Notes: generated by a model not told the origin, from the letters alone. 46,409 bases of DNA from Bryobacterales bacterium (GCA_028819215.1 JAPPMG010000079.1:1-46409); one strand, 5' to 3'. Shown: positions 1 to 9,469, counted from the first letter of the stretch. Program-made: numbers and translations.

Positions 1-70
1 GAACGAAAATAGTCAGCCTGCTTCTAGGCCGGTCTCAGATTCTTGACGTACACCCTTCGCAATCCATGCG

Positions 71-100
71 CTTGAAGCTTGGTTCAAGCATAGTTAGGAT
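71..100 (+). promoter_or_regulatory. Probable pdxST promoter with overlapping inverted repeat
   Basis: A -35-like TTGAAG (72-77) and a -10-like TAGGAT (95-100) are separated by 17 bases, about 50 bases upstream of pdxS. The perfect inverted repeat CTTGAA-N6-TTCAAG (71-88) covers the -35 element, a position suited to a repressor or activator site. A vitamin B6-responsive regulator is possible, but none is encoded in this window. Confidence 0.4.
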
Positions 101-150
101 TAGATGAGTACCCGCGTTCGACACCCGGCACGCGGCAGAGAGGCAGAAGG

Positions 151-1035
151 ATGTTCCTCACGGACGAATTTCGGCTCAAGGTCGGCTTGGCGGAGCAGCT
201 CAAGGGTGGCGTGATCATGGACGTCACCGATGCGAGCCAGGCTCGCATCGCCCAGGAAGCGGGCGCCGTGGCCGTTATGGCGCTAGAGCGAGTGCCGGCC
301 GACATCCGCAAGGAAGGCGGCGTGGCGCGCATGGCCAACATCGAGAAGATGCGCGAGATCATGGAAGCCGTCTCGATTCCGGTGATGGCCAAGGCTCGGA
401 TCGGGCACTTCGCCGAGGCCATGGTGTTGCAGGCGCTGAAGGTCGACTACATCGACGAGAGCGAAGTCCTCACACCGGCCGACGAAGAGCACCACATTGA
501 CAAGCACGGCTTCAAGGCCCCGTTCGTCTGCGGAGCGCGCAACCTCGGCGAAGCGTTGCGCCGCATTGCCGAGGGCGCGGCCATGATCCGCACCAAGGGC
601 GAGGCAGGTTCGGGCAACGTGGTCGAGGCGGTGCGCCACATGCGGGCCATCCGCCAGCAGATCAAGCATCTGACAGTCACGGGCCGCGACGAGCTGCCGC
701 GCATCGCCAAGGACCTGCAGGCGCCGATGGAACTGGTGGAGTGGGTCTCGCGCGAAGGCCGGCTCCCGGTGCCCAACTTTTCCGCCGGGGGCATCGCCAC
801 CCCGGCCGACGCTGCCCTGGTGATGAGCCTTGGCGCAGAAGCCGTCTTCGTCGGTTCGGGCGTGTTCAAGTCACAAGATCCGGAACGCCGGGCGGCCTCT
901 ATCGTCAAGGCGACGACATTCTTCAGCGACCCCGAGAAACTCCTAGAGTCCTGCGCGGATCTCGGCGAGCCGATGCCCGGCCTCGATGTGGCAAGCCTTG
1001 ACGAAGGCGAACTGCTGCAAACGCGTGGCTGGTAG
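151..1035 (+). CDS. pdxS: Pyridoxal 5'-phosphate synthase subunit PdxS
   Basis: This is the synthase subunit of the DXP-independent vitamin B6 pathway. It condenses ribose 5-phosphate, glyceraldehyde 3-phosphate and PdxT-supplied ammonia into pyridoxal 5'-phosphate in the cytoplasm. The 294-residue product has the usual family length. The catalytic residues sit at family positions: Asp24 in IMDVT, Lys81 in [10 protein letters not shown], and Lys149 in the phosphate-binding [10 protein letters not shown]. The ATG at 151 gives the expected N-terminus and is preceded by a purine-rich GAGAGG about seven bases upstream. pdxT follows after 63 bases on the same strand, so the two are very likely co-transcribed from the promoter near 72-100. 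Nothing in it looks truncated or unusual. Confidence 0.98.
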   Translation: MFLTDEFRLKVGLAEQLKGGVIMDVTDASQARIAQEAGAVAVMALERVPADIRKEGGVARMANIEKMREIMEAVSIPVMAKARIGHFAEAMVLQALKVDYIDESEVLTPADEEHHIDKHGFKAPFVCGARNLGEALRRIAEGAAMIRTKGEAGSGNVVEAVRHMRAIRQQIKHLTVTGRDELPRIAKDLQAPMELVEWVSREGRLPVPNFSAGGIATPADAALVMSLGAEAVFVGSGVFKSQDPERRAASIVKATTFFSDPEKLLESCADLGEPMPGLDVASLDEGELLQTRGW

Positions 1036-1098
1036 CAAGAACCGGCGCGCTAGCGGAGGGCCCCTAAGCGGTTGCCCTAGCAGGGCGCGAGCACCGCG

Positions 1099-1683
1099 AT
1101 GAAGATCGGGGTACTAGCACTGCAGGGTGACTTCGAAGCTCACTCGCAACGCCTGGCCCAGCTCGGCGCCGAGCCCGTCGAGATGCGCTACGCGAGCCAA
1201 CTGCGCGAAGTGCAGGGTCTGATCTTGCCCGGTGGCGAGAGCTCGACCAACATCATCCTGCTCGAGCGCGAGGGGCTCTGGGACGAGCTGCTCGAATTCG
1301 CTCGAGAGAAGCCGATCCTGGGCACTTGCGCCGGCGCGATCCTGCTGGCCAGCCACGTCTCGAACCCGCCGCAGCGGTCGCTCGCCGCAATGGACATGTC
1401 GGTCGAGCGGAACGCCTACGGCCGCCAGGTGGACAGCTCGATCCGCACCATCGAACCGGAGCCGGAATTCGCCGAGCGCACCGCGAGCGGGTCGCTGGAA
1501 GCTGTCTTTATCCGCGCTCCGATCATCCGTTCGATCGGCCCTGAAGTCAGCCCCCTGCTGCGCGACGGGGAAGAGCCGATCCTGGTCGAGCAGGGCTTGC
1601 ACTTGGCGGCCACGTTCCATCCGGAGCTGACGGCCGACACGCGCCTGCACGAGCTGTTTCTCGACAAGGTGCGCTCGAGCTGA
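1099..1683 (+). CDS. pdxT: Pyridoxal 5'-phosphate synthase glutaminase subunit PdxT
   Basis: This class I glutamine amidotransferase hydrolyses glutamine and channels ammonia to PdxS. The 194-residue protein shows the complete triad: nucleophile Cys77 in GTCAGA, and His174 and Glu176 in FHPEL near the C-terminus. The glycine-rich LPGGESST (residues 43-50) is the oxyanion/substrate loop of the family. It starts with MKIGVLALQGDFEAH, the canonical PdxT beginning, which fixes the ATG at 1099. It lies 63 bases after pdxS. Pairing with PdxS is certain from family knowledge and adjacency; co-transcription is inferred. Confidence 0.97.
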   Translation: MKIGVLALQGDFEAHSQRLAQLGAEPVEMRYASQLREVQGLILPGGESSTNIILLEREGLWDELLEFAREKPILGTCAGAILLASHVSNPPQRSLAAMDMSVERNAYGRQVDSSIRTIEPEPEFAERTASGSLEAVFIRAPIIRSIGPEVSPLLRDGEEPILVEQGLHLAATFHPELTADTRLHELFLDKVRSS

Positions 1684-1725
1684 GGCGGCCAAGCGGCCCG
1701 AGCCAAGCTGGTACGATACCTGCGC

Positions 1726-2037
1726 ATGCCACTGTTGAAGAACCTGATCGGCACCGCGGTGCGCAAAGTGGCGTCCGACCCACGCGTGCGCCAAGCGGCC
1801 AAGGAGGTCTACGAAGAGAAGATCAAGCCCACAGCGCAGGCTACCTGGGAGAAGGCCAAGCCGGAAATCGAAGAGAAGTGGGAGCAGGCGAAGCCGAAGA
1901 TGGAAGAGGCTTGGGCCAAGACCAAGCCGGCAGTCGCCGAGGCCACCAAGAAAGCGGCATCCGAGGCGGGCAAGCTGGCGAATCAAGTGAAGCGCGAAGT
2001 CCAAGAAAGGGCGGCCAAGAAGGACAATCAAAGCTGA
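1726..2037 (+). CDS. Small lysine/glutamate-rich helical protein
   Basis: This 103-residue protein is very rich in Lys, Glu and Ala and has no signal peptide or membrane segment. Its middle (about residues 33-68) contains three imperfect 11-12-residue repeats of the type W-E-K-A-K-P-E-I-E-E-K, each opening with Trp and closing with Lys-Pro. This predicts amphipathic helices broken by prolines, reminiscent of LEA-like or apolipoprotein-like repeats. I do not recognise a family and infer no function. A -10-like TACGAT (1712-1717) lies only eight bases before the ATG, so the transcript could be nearly leaderless. The next gene starts 26 bases after its stop. Confidence 0.7.
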   Translation: MPLLKNLIGTAVRKVASDPRVRQAAKEVYEEKIKPTAQATWEKAKPEIEEKWEQAKPKMEEAWAKTKPAVAEATKKAASEAGKLANQVKREVQERAAKKDNQS

Positions 2038-2063
2038 GCGAGCATACGTCGAGGAACCAGACC

Positions 2064-3170
2064 GTGGCGCTGCCCGGCATCTATGTCTCAATTCCCTTTT
2101 GCGCCCAGAAGTGTACCTACTGCAACTTCCGCTCAGACGTGTATTCTCGCGCCCTGCGCGCCGAATACCTCCGCTGCCTCGCCAGCGAGCTCCGCGAGGC
2201 CGCGCTTACGCGTGCCGAGACCCTCTATCTGGGCGGGGGCAGTCCAAGCCTGCTCGAGCCTGAGGAGTTCGAGGCGCTGACGCGGGCACTGCCCTCCCAT
2301 TCCTGGCGCGAGGCAACGATCGAGGTGGCGCCGGGCGAGGCCACTCCGCAGCGAATCGCGGCATGGTCGAGAGCCGGCATCAACCGGGTCAGCTTCGGCG
2401 TGCAGTCCTTTGTCCCGGAGGTCGCAAGGGCCGCCGGTCGCAAGCACGATGGCGAGACGGTCCGCACGGAACTCGAGCGGCTGGCCGCTGTCGGGATCGT
2501 CAACATTTCCATGGACCTGATCGCCGGCCTCGCCCGGCAAACCTGGGCTACTTGGCAGCAATCCCTGGCGTGGCTCGAGCAGCTCGGCCCCGACCATGTG
2601 TCCGTCTACATGCTGGAGTCCGACGACGACAGCCGCCTCGGCCGCGAGCTGCGCTCTGGCGGGTCGCGCTACGGCGCTAGCGAGGTGCCCGCCGACGATC
2701 TGATGTTGGACTTGTACCTGCATGCGTTGGAGCGCTTGCAAGATCTCGGATACGAGCGCTACGAGGTCTCGAATTTCGCCCGCCCGGGGGCAGAGAGCGC
2801 CCACAACCTCAAGTACTGGCAAATGGAGCCGTATTTCGGGTTTGGCAGCGACGCGCATTCGTTCGATGGCGAGTTCCGCTGGTCGAACGCGGGTAGCGCG
2901 CCCGAATACGTCGACCGCTTGAACCACGGGTCCCCCGCACGCGTCTCCACAGAGCGGCTCGACTCCGAGCGCCTGCTCGAAGATCGCGTCCTGACCGGCC
3001 TGCGCACCAGAGAGGGAGTTCAGTGCAGCGCGAGCGAGTGGGAGCGGTTGCGTGTCAATGCAGCAGCGCTGAACGAGCGCGGGTGGCTGGTTGCGGAAGG
3101 GGCGCGGCTGAGGCTCACAGACAGCGGCCTGCTGTTCGCCGACCAAGCGATCGCCGAGCTTCTCGGCTGA
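2064..3170 (+). CDS. hemW: HemW-like radical SAM haem chaperone (coproporphyrinogen III oxidase-like)
   Basis: This radical SAM protein of the HemN/HemW family inserts haem into respiratory proteins or, less likely, oxidises coproporphyrinogen III. The cluster motif C13-A-Q-K-C17-T-Y-C20 follows IYVSIPF, the family N-terminus. YLGGGSPS and RVSFGVQSF are SAM-domain and barrel motifs of this group. The length (368 residues) fits HemW rather than the longer HemN. The frame is open upstream to 1878, but that part overlaps the previous gene. The GTG at 2064 has a GAGGAA Shine-Dalgarno seven bases before it and gives the canonical start. HemW versus HemN is judged from length and the short leader before the CxxxCxxC motif. 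Confidence 0.85.
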   Translation: MALPGIYVSIPFCAQKCTYCNFRSDVYSRALRAEYLRCLASELREAALTRAETLYLGGGSPSLLEPEEFEALTRALPSHSWREATIEVAPGEATPQRIAAWSRAGINRVSFGVQSFVPEVARAAGRKHDGETVRTELERLAAVGIVNISMDLIAGLARQTWATWQQSLAWLEQLGPDHVSVYMLESDDDSRLGRELRSGGSRYGASEVPADDLMLDLYLHALERLQDLGYERYEVSNFARPGAESAHNLKYWQMEPYFGFGSDAHSFDGEFRWSNAGSAPEYVDRLNHGSPARVSTERLDSERLLEDRVLTGLRTREGVQCSASEWERLRVNAAALNERGWLVAEGARLRLTDSGLLFADQAIAELLG

Positions 3171-3179
3171 CCTGCGGGG

Positions 3180-5189
3180 TCACCGAACCAAGAATTGCGC
3201 CACCTCGTCCAAGTCGGCGGTCTTGGCGTAGTCGGGCAGGCTGTTCAAGAAGATCTTCCCGTAAGACTTGGTCTGGATGCGGTTGTCCAACATCACCAGC
3301 ACGCCGCGATCCGAAGCGGTGCGGATCAACCGTCCGAAGCCCTGCTTGAGTGCCAGCGTTGCCCGCGGAACGTGATACTCCCGGAAGGCATTGCCTCCTT
3401 CGGCGCTGATCCGCTCCGTGCGGGCCCGCACGATAGGATCCGTCGGCACGGCGAAGGGCAGCTTGTCGACGATGACGCAGCTGAGCTGCTCGCCGGGCAC
3501 GTCTACGCCCTGCCAGAAGCTGGCGGTGGCGAACAGCACGCAATTGCGCGTGCGACGGAAGCGGTCGAGCAGCTCGGCATTCGACCCCTGGCCTTGCAGC
3601 AGGCAGGGAAACCGCAGGGTCTTGGATACGATCCTATGCACCTCGCGCATCTGCCGGTAGCTGGTGAACAGCACGAAGGCCCGCCCGCGCGTGATGTCGA
3701 GGACGCTGCTGATTGCCTTCGCAGCACTCGCTGGAAACTCTCTGTCCCTGGGATCCGGCATGTCTGGCGGCAGGTACAGCAGGGCTTGGCTGCGAAAGTC
3801 GAAATGGCCCGGGATCACTCGCTCGTTGGCAGCGTGCAGGCCGATCCGACCGCGGATGTACTCGAAGCTTTCCTCGACAGCCAAGGTGGCCGAAGCGAGC
3901 ACAGCGTTGGCGCTCTGGCGGAAGAGTCGTTCGTCGAGGATCGGCCCGAGTTCGATCGGGGTGGCGTGCAGGTATACGCCGTTGCCACGCTTGTCGACCC
4001 AGTACACATAATTCTGCGCGTGGTCGTCTGCCACCGAGACTAGCGTCGAGTTACCGTCCACTTGCGACAGCACGGCCTCGTCGACCTCGTCCAGCAGCAC
4101 TCTGAGCAGCGCCCCGATCTCGCGGGTCCTGCCGCGCACGAGTTGCGTTTCTTCGCCGTGACCCTTGACCAAGCTCAGAACGGATCCCAAGCCTTTCAGC
4201 CCAGCGTGTAGGGAGTCGTACTCTGCGGTGTGCTCGCGGCGGAACTCAGCTCGCTCGGTAAATTCCTGCCTGGGCTCGAAGTCGTCGAACAGGCCGAAGA
4301 AGGCCTTGGCGCTGGCACGCAAGAACTTCAGCGCAGAATCGAGTTCCGGCGAGGCGAAATCCCCCTGCTTGGCTGCGGCTGCGGCGTGCCGTGCAACGTC
4401 TTCGACGTGATGGCTGCTCAGCACCTGTCCGAAGAACTGCGCGGCCACACCCTCGATCTCGTGCGCCTCGTCGAACACGACGGTCTCGTGCGGGGGAATG
4501 ATCGGCCCGAAGTCGTCCTCGTCATCGCGCATGGCGAGGTCGGCGAAGAACAGGTGGTGGTTGACCACCACTAGGTCCGCCTCTCGGGCGCGCTGGTGCA
4601 TCTTGGTGACAAAGCACTGGAAGAATCGCTCGCACTTCCGGCCCGGGCAAGCCTCGCGGCGCGCGTCGAGCCGCGGCCAGAGCTTGCTGTCCGCCGGGAG
4701 GCCTTCCAACTCGGAGCGGTCGCCGGTTTCAGTGGTGCGCGCCCAGTCGCGAATCAAGGCGAACTCGCTGGTCTCCTCGATCCCGCTCAGCGAAGGCCTG
4801 CGTTCCTGCTCGGCCAACTTCTCGATGCAGACGAAGTTGTTCCGGCCCTTCATCACCGCGACCTGCAAGGGGTGCCCGAGGGCGGACTGGAGGAACGGCA
4901 CGTCCTTGCGCACGAGCTGTTCCTGCAGGTTCTTCGTGCCGGTTGAGACTACGGCCCGGCCGCCGGCCAGCACCAGTGGCACCAAGTACGCCAGGGTCTT
5001 GCCCGTGCCCGTGCCCGCCTCGACGATCAGGTTGCGCTTTTCCGCGATTGCGGCCTCGATCTCGCTGGCCATTTCGAGTTGGCCAGAGCGGTCCTCCCAA
5101 CCGGGCATCCTCGCTGCCAGAACGCCGCCGCGGCCGAAATAGTCGTCGACCGAGGCGGGCGGCGCGGAGTGTTCTTCGGGACTCGGCAC
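3180..5189 (-). CDS. DinG/YoaA-type ATP-dependent Fe-S helicase
   Basis: This superfamily 2, XPD-like 5'-3' DNA helicase acts in repair and replication-fork maintenance. The 669-residue protein contains Walker A EAGTGTGKT (57-65), four cysteines placed for a 4Fe-4S cluster (Cys121, Cys181, Cys186, Cys192), and the DEAH box at 240-243. Near the C-terminus are ASFWQGVDVPG and the motif VI QGFGRLIRT. An ExoIII-like N-terminal nuclease domain, as in some Firmicute DinG proteins, is absent. Its length lies between E. coli YoaA and DinG, so the two cannot be separated here. It is last in the minus-strand run, 48 bases after the GT4 glycosyltransferase gene, and may share that transcript. Confidence 0.92.
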   Translation of the reverse strand: MPSPEEHSAPPASVDDYFGRGGVLAARMPGWEDRSGQLEMASEIEAAIAEKRNLIVEAGTGTGKTLAYLVPLVLAGGRAVVSTGTKNLQEQLVRKDVPFLQSALGHPLQVAVMKGRNNFVCIEKLAEQERRPSLSGIEETSEFALIRDWARTTETGDRSELEGLPADSKLWPRLDARREACPGRKCERFFQCFVTKMHQRAREADLVVVNHHLFFADLAMRDDEDDFGPIIPPHETVVFDEAHEIEGVAAQFFGQVLSSHHVEDVARHAAAAAKQGDFASPELDSALKFLRASAKAFFGLFDDFEPRQEFTERAEFRREHTAEYDSLHAGLKGLGSVLSLVKGHGEETQLVRGRTREIGALLRVLLDEVDEAVLSQVDGNSTLVSVADDHAQNYVYWVDKRGNGVYLHATPIELGPILDERLFRQSANAVLASATLAVEESFEYIRGRIGLHAANERVIPGHFDFRSQALLYLPPDMPDPRDREFPASAAKAISSVLDITRGRAFVLFTSYRQMREVHRIVSKTLRFPCLLQGQGSNAELLDRFRRTRNCVLFATASFWQGVDVPGEQLSCVIVDKLPFAVPTDPIVRARTERISAEGGNAFREYHVPRATLALKQGFGRLIRTASDRGVLVMLDNRIQTKSYGKIFLNSLPDYAKTADLDEVAQFLVR

Positions 5190-5237
5190 GCGATCTCCGA
5201 ACCTATCTTATGTAGTTCCCCAGCAGAGCGCTAAGGC

Positions 5238-6335
5238 TTACGCTGGCGCGGCGAGGGACTCCAGCAAGCGTTCATAGCGGTCCGCGACCGCCTCCCAGCT
5301 GTAGCGTTCGGCTGCCTCGCTGGCCGCCCTGCGACGCAGGAGCTGCATTTGCTCGGCACCGGCCGTCTCCAATTCGTCGATTCGGGCGCTGAGTTCGCCC
5401 GGGCCAGCGCCATAGCGCAGTCCCGCATGTTCGGCCACCTCGCGGTTTTCGGGCGTGTCCAAGTACAGCACCGCGCAGCCACGGCCCATCGCTTCGACCA
5501 GGGCCGGGTGCGTGCCCCCGACCTCGGTCGCATGCACGTAGGCGTGGCAATGCGACTGGAGCTCAGCGTAGGCGTCGCCGTACACCGCCCCGGCGAACAC
5601 GATGCGAGGATCGCGGGTGGACCTCACCTGCCGGATGTACTTGGCTGCGTAAGGAGCGTCGCCCACCATCACCAAGCGGCGCTTCGCCGAGCTACGCTCG
5701 AATTCCCGCACAACCAGCAGGGCGTTGTTCTCCGGCTCGAAACGGCCCACGTAGAGGTAGTACCCGCCGCTTTCCAAGCCCAGCTCAGCCAGCTTGTCAG
5801 CGGTCCGCGAAGGCCCGGCTGGCGCGCCGTAGGCGATGCAATCGGTGTCCAGCCCGTACCGCTCGCGATAGTACGAGCGGATGACCAGCGCATCTGTGAC
5901 CACTCGGTCGGGGCAAAGCGATGACCAGCGTTCGGAAGCGGCATACCACCCGCGGGCGGCGACTCCCCACTTGCGGCGCCTGCGCTCTAGGCCGTCGACA
6001 TTGAGGACCGTGGGGATGCCCAGCAGCCGCGGCCAATAGGAAAACACCGCATTCGCGCCGTTGCAGTAGATCGCTGCATCCGCGCCGCGCAGCATCAAGT
6101 GAAGGGTGGATAACAGGGTGTGGACAGCCGTGTCGGTGTGTTTGCCGCGGACCGTGGGCAACACCACCAAACGCGCTCCCCGGCACTCCCTCTGGCCGCT
6201 GGCATAGTGTGCGCGGCAGTAGACCGTGACCTCATGCCCGCGCTCGACAAGGCGAGCCGCAAGCTCTTCGGCGAATGTCTCGAAGCCGCCGTAATTGGCG
6301 GGAATGCCCCGTGTGCCCAGCAGGGCAATCTTCAT
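5238..6335 (-). CDS. GT4 glycosyltransferase with DUF1972-type N-terminus
   Basis: This is a 365-residue GT-B fold glycosyltransferase. The N-terminus MKIALLGTRGIPANYGGFET is typical of DUF1972/rhamnosyltransferase-like family 4 enzymes. The C-terminal half has the donor-site signature, including YLYVGRFEPENN, HATEVGGTHPALVEAMGRG and a late Glu. The open frame extends upstream to 6785, but the ATG at 6335 gives the canonical start. It also overlaps the stop of the preceding GT2 gene by four bases (ATGA, 6332-6335), indicating translational coupling. The likely role is adding a sugar to an exopolysaccharide, O-antigen or capsule repeat at the inner face of the membrane. Donor and acceptor cannot be read from sequence. 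Confidence 0.9.
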   Translation of the reverse strand: MKIALLGTRGIPANYGGFETFAEELAARLVERGHEVTVYCRAHYASGQRECRGARLVVLPTVRGKHTDTAVHTLLSTLHLMLRGADAAIYCNGANAVFSYWPRLLGIPTVLNVDGLERRRRKWGVAARGWYAASERWSSLCPDRVVTDALVIRSYYRERYGLDTDCIAYGAPAGPSRTADKLAELGLESGGYYLYVGRFEPENNALLVVREFERSSAKRRLVMVGDAPYAAKYIRQVRSTRDPRIVFAGAVYGDAYAELQSHCHAYVHATEVGGTHPALVEAMGRGCAVLYLDTPENREVAEHAGLRYGAGPGELSARIDELETAGAEQMQLLRRRAASEAAERYSWEAVADRYERLLESLAAPA

Positions 6336-7402
6336 ACGGCCCGATAGCGTACCGGCTCCGCGGCCAGCTCCGCTCTCCGCGTCGCCTCGGCCACCTCGCC
6401 TTGCAGGGCCACGCTGACCGGGCGGTAGCGGAACCAGCTCGCCATGTACGACTCGTCCACACGCCGCCGCGCCTGGATCCAGCGGCGCTTGCGCAGGGCG
6501 CTGCGATAATTCCGCGCCAGGTAGAAGAACGCCCGCAACGAGTACCGCTCGAGCAGCATGCAATACGCCACGATGCCCAGATCCCGGAACGTGATCGGCA
6601 AGAAGTTCCGCGCGTACAGGCCCGGCGTGATGTTCTTGATGCGCATCAGGAAGCGGTTCTTGACCGAGTGCATGTTGATCTCGGCCGGAAGCTGGCTGCG
6701 CATGCCGGGCCGCAAGCTTCGCACGTGGTACGCCGCCGCGCGCGGGTCGAAGATGCACTTCCAGCCCAGCAGCTGGGCGCGCCAAGCGACATCGGCATCC
6801 TCGCGGTAGGTGAAGAAGTCGGCGTCGAAGAACTCCCCATTCACAGACACGTCGGCGATCATCTCGCGCCGGTAGCAGGCCGCCGCGGCGGTGGCGCCGA
6901 ACACGTATTCGTACCGGCGGTAGTGTCCGTTGTTGGTTTCCATGCAGCCGCGATCCTTGTGGCGCAGCATGGGCGTGAAGAACATGCCCGTGGAGTCGAG
7001 CCGCTGGACTCCCTCGATATCGAAGCTGGCGTCGGCCAGCAAGAGCTTGCCGCAGACCGTGCCGGCCATCGGATCCATCTTGGCGGTCAGCATCAGGCTG
7101 TCAACAAAGTCCGACAGCAGCAGCACATCCGGATTGAGCGTGAGCACCCAATCTCCGCGCGAGAGGGCAATCGCCTGGTTTTGCGCGGCGGCGAATCCGA
7201 CGTTCTGCTCGTTGTAGACCACGACGCAGCGATCCTCGAAGCGCTCGAGGATGTCGCAAGTCCCATCGGTGGAGGCGTTGTCGATGACGATCACCTCCAG
7301 CGGCCGGTGGGTCTGCTCCAGCGCCGATTCCAAGCAGCGGCGGATGAACCGCCCGCTGTTGTACGTAACCACCGTTACCGATACCAGAGGCTTGGCTGAC
7401 AT
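6332..7402 (-). CDS. GT2 family glycosyltransferase (rhamnosyltransferase-like)
   Basis: This is a 356-residue GT-A enzyme. The N-terminal nucleotide-binding part VSVTVVTYNSGRFI is followed by VIVIDNASTDGT. The metal/sugar motif appears as LNPDV, the variant common in rhamnosyltransferase-like GT2 proteins, with the acceptor-side EDADVAWR further on. No long hydrophobic segment is evident, so it is probably a peripheral membrane enzyme. Its TGA overlaps the ATG of the next GT4 gene. The other GT2 genes lie upstream on the same strand, making a glycan-assembly operon. Substrate is unknown. Confidence 0.9.
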   Translation of the reverse strand: MSAKPLVSVTVVTYNSGRFIRRCLESALEQTHRPLEVIVIDNASTDGTCDILERFEDRCVVVYNEQNVGFAAAQNQAIALSRGDWVLTLNPDVLLLSDFVDSLMLTAKMDPMAGTVCGKLLLADASFDIEGVQRLDSTGMFFTPMLRHKDRGCMETNNGHYRRYEYVFGATAAAACYRREMIADVSVNGEFFDADFFTYREDADVAWRAQLLGWKCIFDPRAAAYHVRSLRPGMRSQLPAEINMHSVKNRFLMRIKNITPGLYARNFLPITFRDLGIVAYCMLLERYSLRAFFYLARNYRSALRKRRWIQARRRVDESYMASWFRYRPVSVALQGEVAEATRRAELAAEPVRYRAV

Positions 7403-7447
7403 GAAGATCGATTCCGTTCCGAGAGTTCCGGTGGGGTGACTACGCGA

Positions 7448-8353
7448 TCACGACAGGCTCGGAAATCCAGACCTCACGAGGCGAGCCGAATTCCAATACG
7501 CACGCGCGGCCCGGGATGAGCCAGCCCGCACCAAGGAAAAGAGGGTCCGCGATACCAACCCCACCAGTACGGCACAGCGAACGCAGCGAAACCAGCCGAC
7601 TGAAAAGTGTTTCTCGGCGTATCGCAATAGTCCACCATACCAAGCCAAGAGCCTCGCTTGCAGGGGCAGGGTCGCGACGGCATGCCCGCCCGCGTGCCGG
7701 GCCACCGCTGCGGGGTTGTAGCGGAGTCTGAATCCAGCGTCGCGCAGGCGCTTGCAAAGATCCACGTCCTCAAACCAGACCGGATGGAATCGCTCGTCCA
7801 GTCCGCCGACGGCGGCGAGCGCGTCCCGGCGCAGCAACAGCAGCGCGCCCGCCGGCTGCTGGACATCACAGGGCACATCGAGGCGCATATCCAAGAGCCG
7901 GTAGCGCCGATTTACCGGGTTGCGCCTCCATGCCCGATTCAGGCCGAGGACCTCGAAGATGAGGGCGGTTGGCGTGGGGAGCGAGCGCGCAAAGAAGCCC
8001 ACCTGAGCGGAGCCATCGGGTCCTTCCAGCAAGCCGCCAGCGCCGGCCACGCCGGCAGCGTCGCACTCAGCCACGAGCTCGGCAAGGCCACTGCGCAGCT
8101 CGCAGTCGGGGTTCAGCAAGAGGATGTTGGGTGCGCTGGTCGCCGAGATCCCTTGGTTGGCGGCCGCCGCGAAGCCGCGATTGGAGTCGTTGTCGATCCA
8201 CTCGACCCAAGGGAAGCGATCCTGCAGATCGGGATCGACCGCTTCGCCGGGCGTGTTCTCGATCACGACCGCCTGTTCGACCTCGCCGTCCAGCGCGGCG
8301 AGGCAACCGGCCAAGTGCGAGCCTGATCGATGCGCCACGATGACCGCCGCCAC
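7448..8353 (-). CDS. GT2 family glycosyltransferase
   Basis: This GT2 enzyme has about 301 residues. It starts with a beta strand VAAVIVAHRSGS, followed by VVIENTPGE, then NRGFAAAANQGI, LLNPDCE (the DxD-equivalent) and WFEDVDLCKRL (the ED acceptor motif). A hydrophobic stretch near the C-terminus may be membrane-associated. The start is uncertain. The GTG at 8353 lies nine bases after the previous gene's stop and gives a normal N-terminus. The TTG at 8365 would overlap that stop instead. The longer frame to 8965 is only the upstream gene read in another frame. It belongs to the same glycan operon. Confidence 0.85.
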   Translation of the reverse strand: MAAVIVAHRSGSHLAGCLAALDGEVEQAVVIENTPGEAVDPDLQDRFPWVEWIDNDSNRGFAAAANQGISATSAPNILLLNPDCELRSGLAELVAECDAAGVAGAGGLLEGPDGSAQVGFFARSLPTPTALIFEVLGLNRAWRRNPVNRRYRLLDMRLDVPCDVQQPAGALLLLRRDALAAVGGLDERFHPVWFEDVDLCKRLRDAGFRLRYNPAAVARHAGGHAVATLPLQARLLAWYGGLLRYAEKHFSVGWFRCVRCAVLVGLVSRTLFSLVRAGSSRAARAYWNSARLVRSGFPSLS

Positions 8354-8361
8354 GAGGTGGG

Positions 8362-9378
8362 TCAAGACATGCTCCGCGCCGGCTGCCCGACCAGCCGGAA
8401 ATACCATCTCCAGTACGAGTCCCAGCCCCCGGCTCGCTGCAGCGCGGCGATCTCGCCCTCCCCGGCCCGCAACGCGGCGGCCAAGCCGTCCTCCCCTCGG
8501 CGCGAGCAGGGACGCCAGTGCTCTCGGCAGTCCCGCAGCCCCAGGAGGATGCCCGCCAGCCACGCCCTGACACGCCCTCGCGACAGGGCCAGCGCTGCCC
8601 ACAGCAGCTGGGCCGAAAGGATGGGCAGCGCGAACCGCAACAGCAGCGCTTCGGAGTAGTGCTTGGCGATCAGGAGCAGCTGATGCCGCGTGATCCAAGT
8701 CACGCTCTGGCTGCTCCAGCGGCCGGCGGTCGCGCTGCCGCGATGCCACGCCAGCGCCTCCGGCGCGTACGCGCCCGCCAGTCCCAGCGCGGCGGCGCGC
8801 ATGCCGAGGTCCACGTCTTCCAGATAGGCGAAGAAGGACTCGTCGAACACTCCGGCGACGTCGAAGAACTCGCTCCGGAAGAGCGCCGCCGTGGCCGAGG
8901 GGAAGTAGGTCGCCCGCGGGCGCGAATACTCCGGGCCGTCGAGCTTGCCGTGCCCGAGGCGCCAAGCCGTGCCACCGCGGCAGACAGCGTCACCGGCTCC
9001 ATCCAGCACGCCCGCGCGAACGGTGTCGTAGACCCTGCCGGTGACGAACCATGCATCGGCGCGCTGGGCGGCCTCGAGCATGACGCCCAGCCAATCGGGA
9101 GCAAGCTCCACGTCATTGTTGAGCACCGCGATCCACTCGCCGCGAGCCGCCTCGATGCCCCGGTTGAGCGCCTTGCTGACGCCTTCGTTGGAGCCCAGCA
9201 GGATGCTGCGCGCGCCGTGGGCCACCGCCACGTCCGCCGAGCCGTCGCTAGAACCGTTGTCGACTACAATGACCTCCAGACTGGTTTCGCCTGGCAGGCG
9301 CTGGTTCGAGAGGCAACTCAGAACTCGCTCGAGCAGGTCGGCTCGGTCTCGGTGTGGAATGACCACGGAGACGGTCAT
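8362..9378 (-). CDS. GT2 family glycosyltransferase with C-terminal hydrophobic segment
   Basis: This is the first gene of the minus-strand glycosyltransferase run, about 338 residues. Motifs in order are VSVVIPHRDRADLL, VIVVDNGSSDGS, NEGVSKALNRGI, LNNDVELAP (DxD equivalent) and FAYLEDVDLGMR. A hydrophobic segment at about residues 238-265, rich in Leu, Ala and Ile, probably anchors it in the membrane. The frame continues upstream to 9489, but the ATG at 9378 matches the usual short N-terminus of the family. It is divergent from the aminotransferase at 9470, so the 91 bases between them should hold promoters for both; none is convincing by eye. Confidence 0.88.
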   Translation of the reverse strand: MTVSVVIPHRDRADLLERVLSCLSNQRLPGETSLEVIVVDNGSSDGSADVAVAHGARSILLGSNEGVSKALNRGIEAARGEWIAVLNNDVELAPDWLGVMLEAAQRADAWFVTGRVYDTVRAGVLDGAGDAVCRGGTAWRLGHGKLDGPEYSRPRATYFPSATAALFRSEFFDVAGVFDESFFAYLEDVDLGMRAAALGLAGAYAPEALAWHRGSATAGRWSSQSVTWITRHQLLLIAKHYSEALLLRFALPILSAQLLWAALALSRGRVRAWLAGILLGLRDCREHWRPCSRRGEDGLAAALRAGEGEIAALQRAGGWDSYWRWYFRLVGQPARSMS

Positions 9379-9469
9379 CTGAGCGGAGCGGTCACGCCCA
9401 TAACTAACATTTACACTATCGGAGTGTTGACCTGACCCGGCACCGGGGGTGGGGCGCTGTTGGCCGAGC

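Noticed and set aside
1878..2063. Upstream extension of the HemW-like gene
   Set aside because: It overlaps the small helical gene in another frame. GTG 2064 has a GAGGAA ribosome site and gives the family N-terminus.
6275..9435. Plus-strand open frames of 374, 222 and 305 residues across the glycosyltransferase run
   Set aside because: The minus-strand glycosyltransferase motifs are complete and contiguous. The plus-strand products show no recognisable domains.
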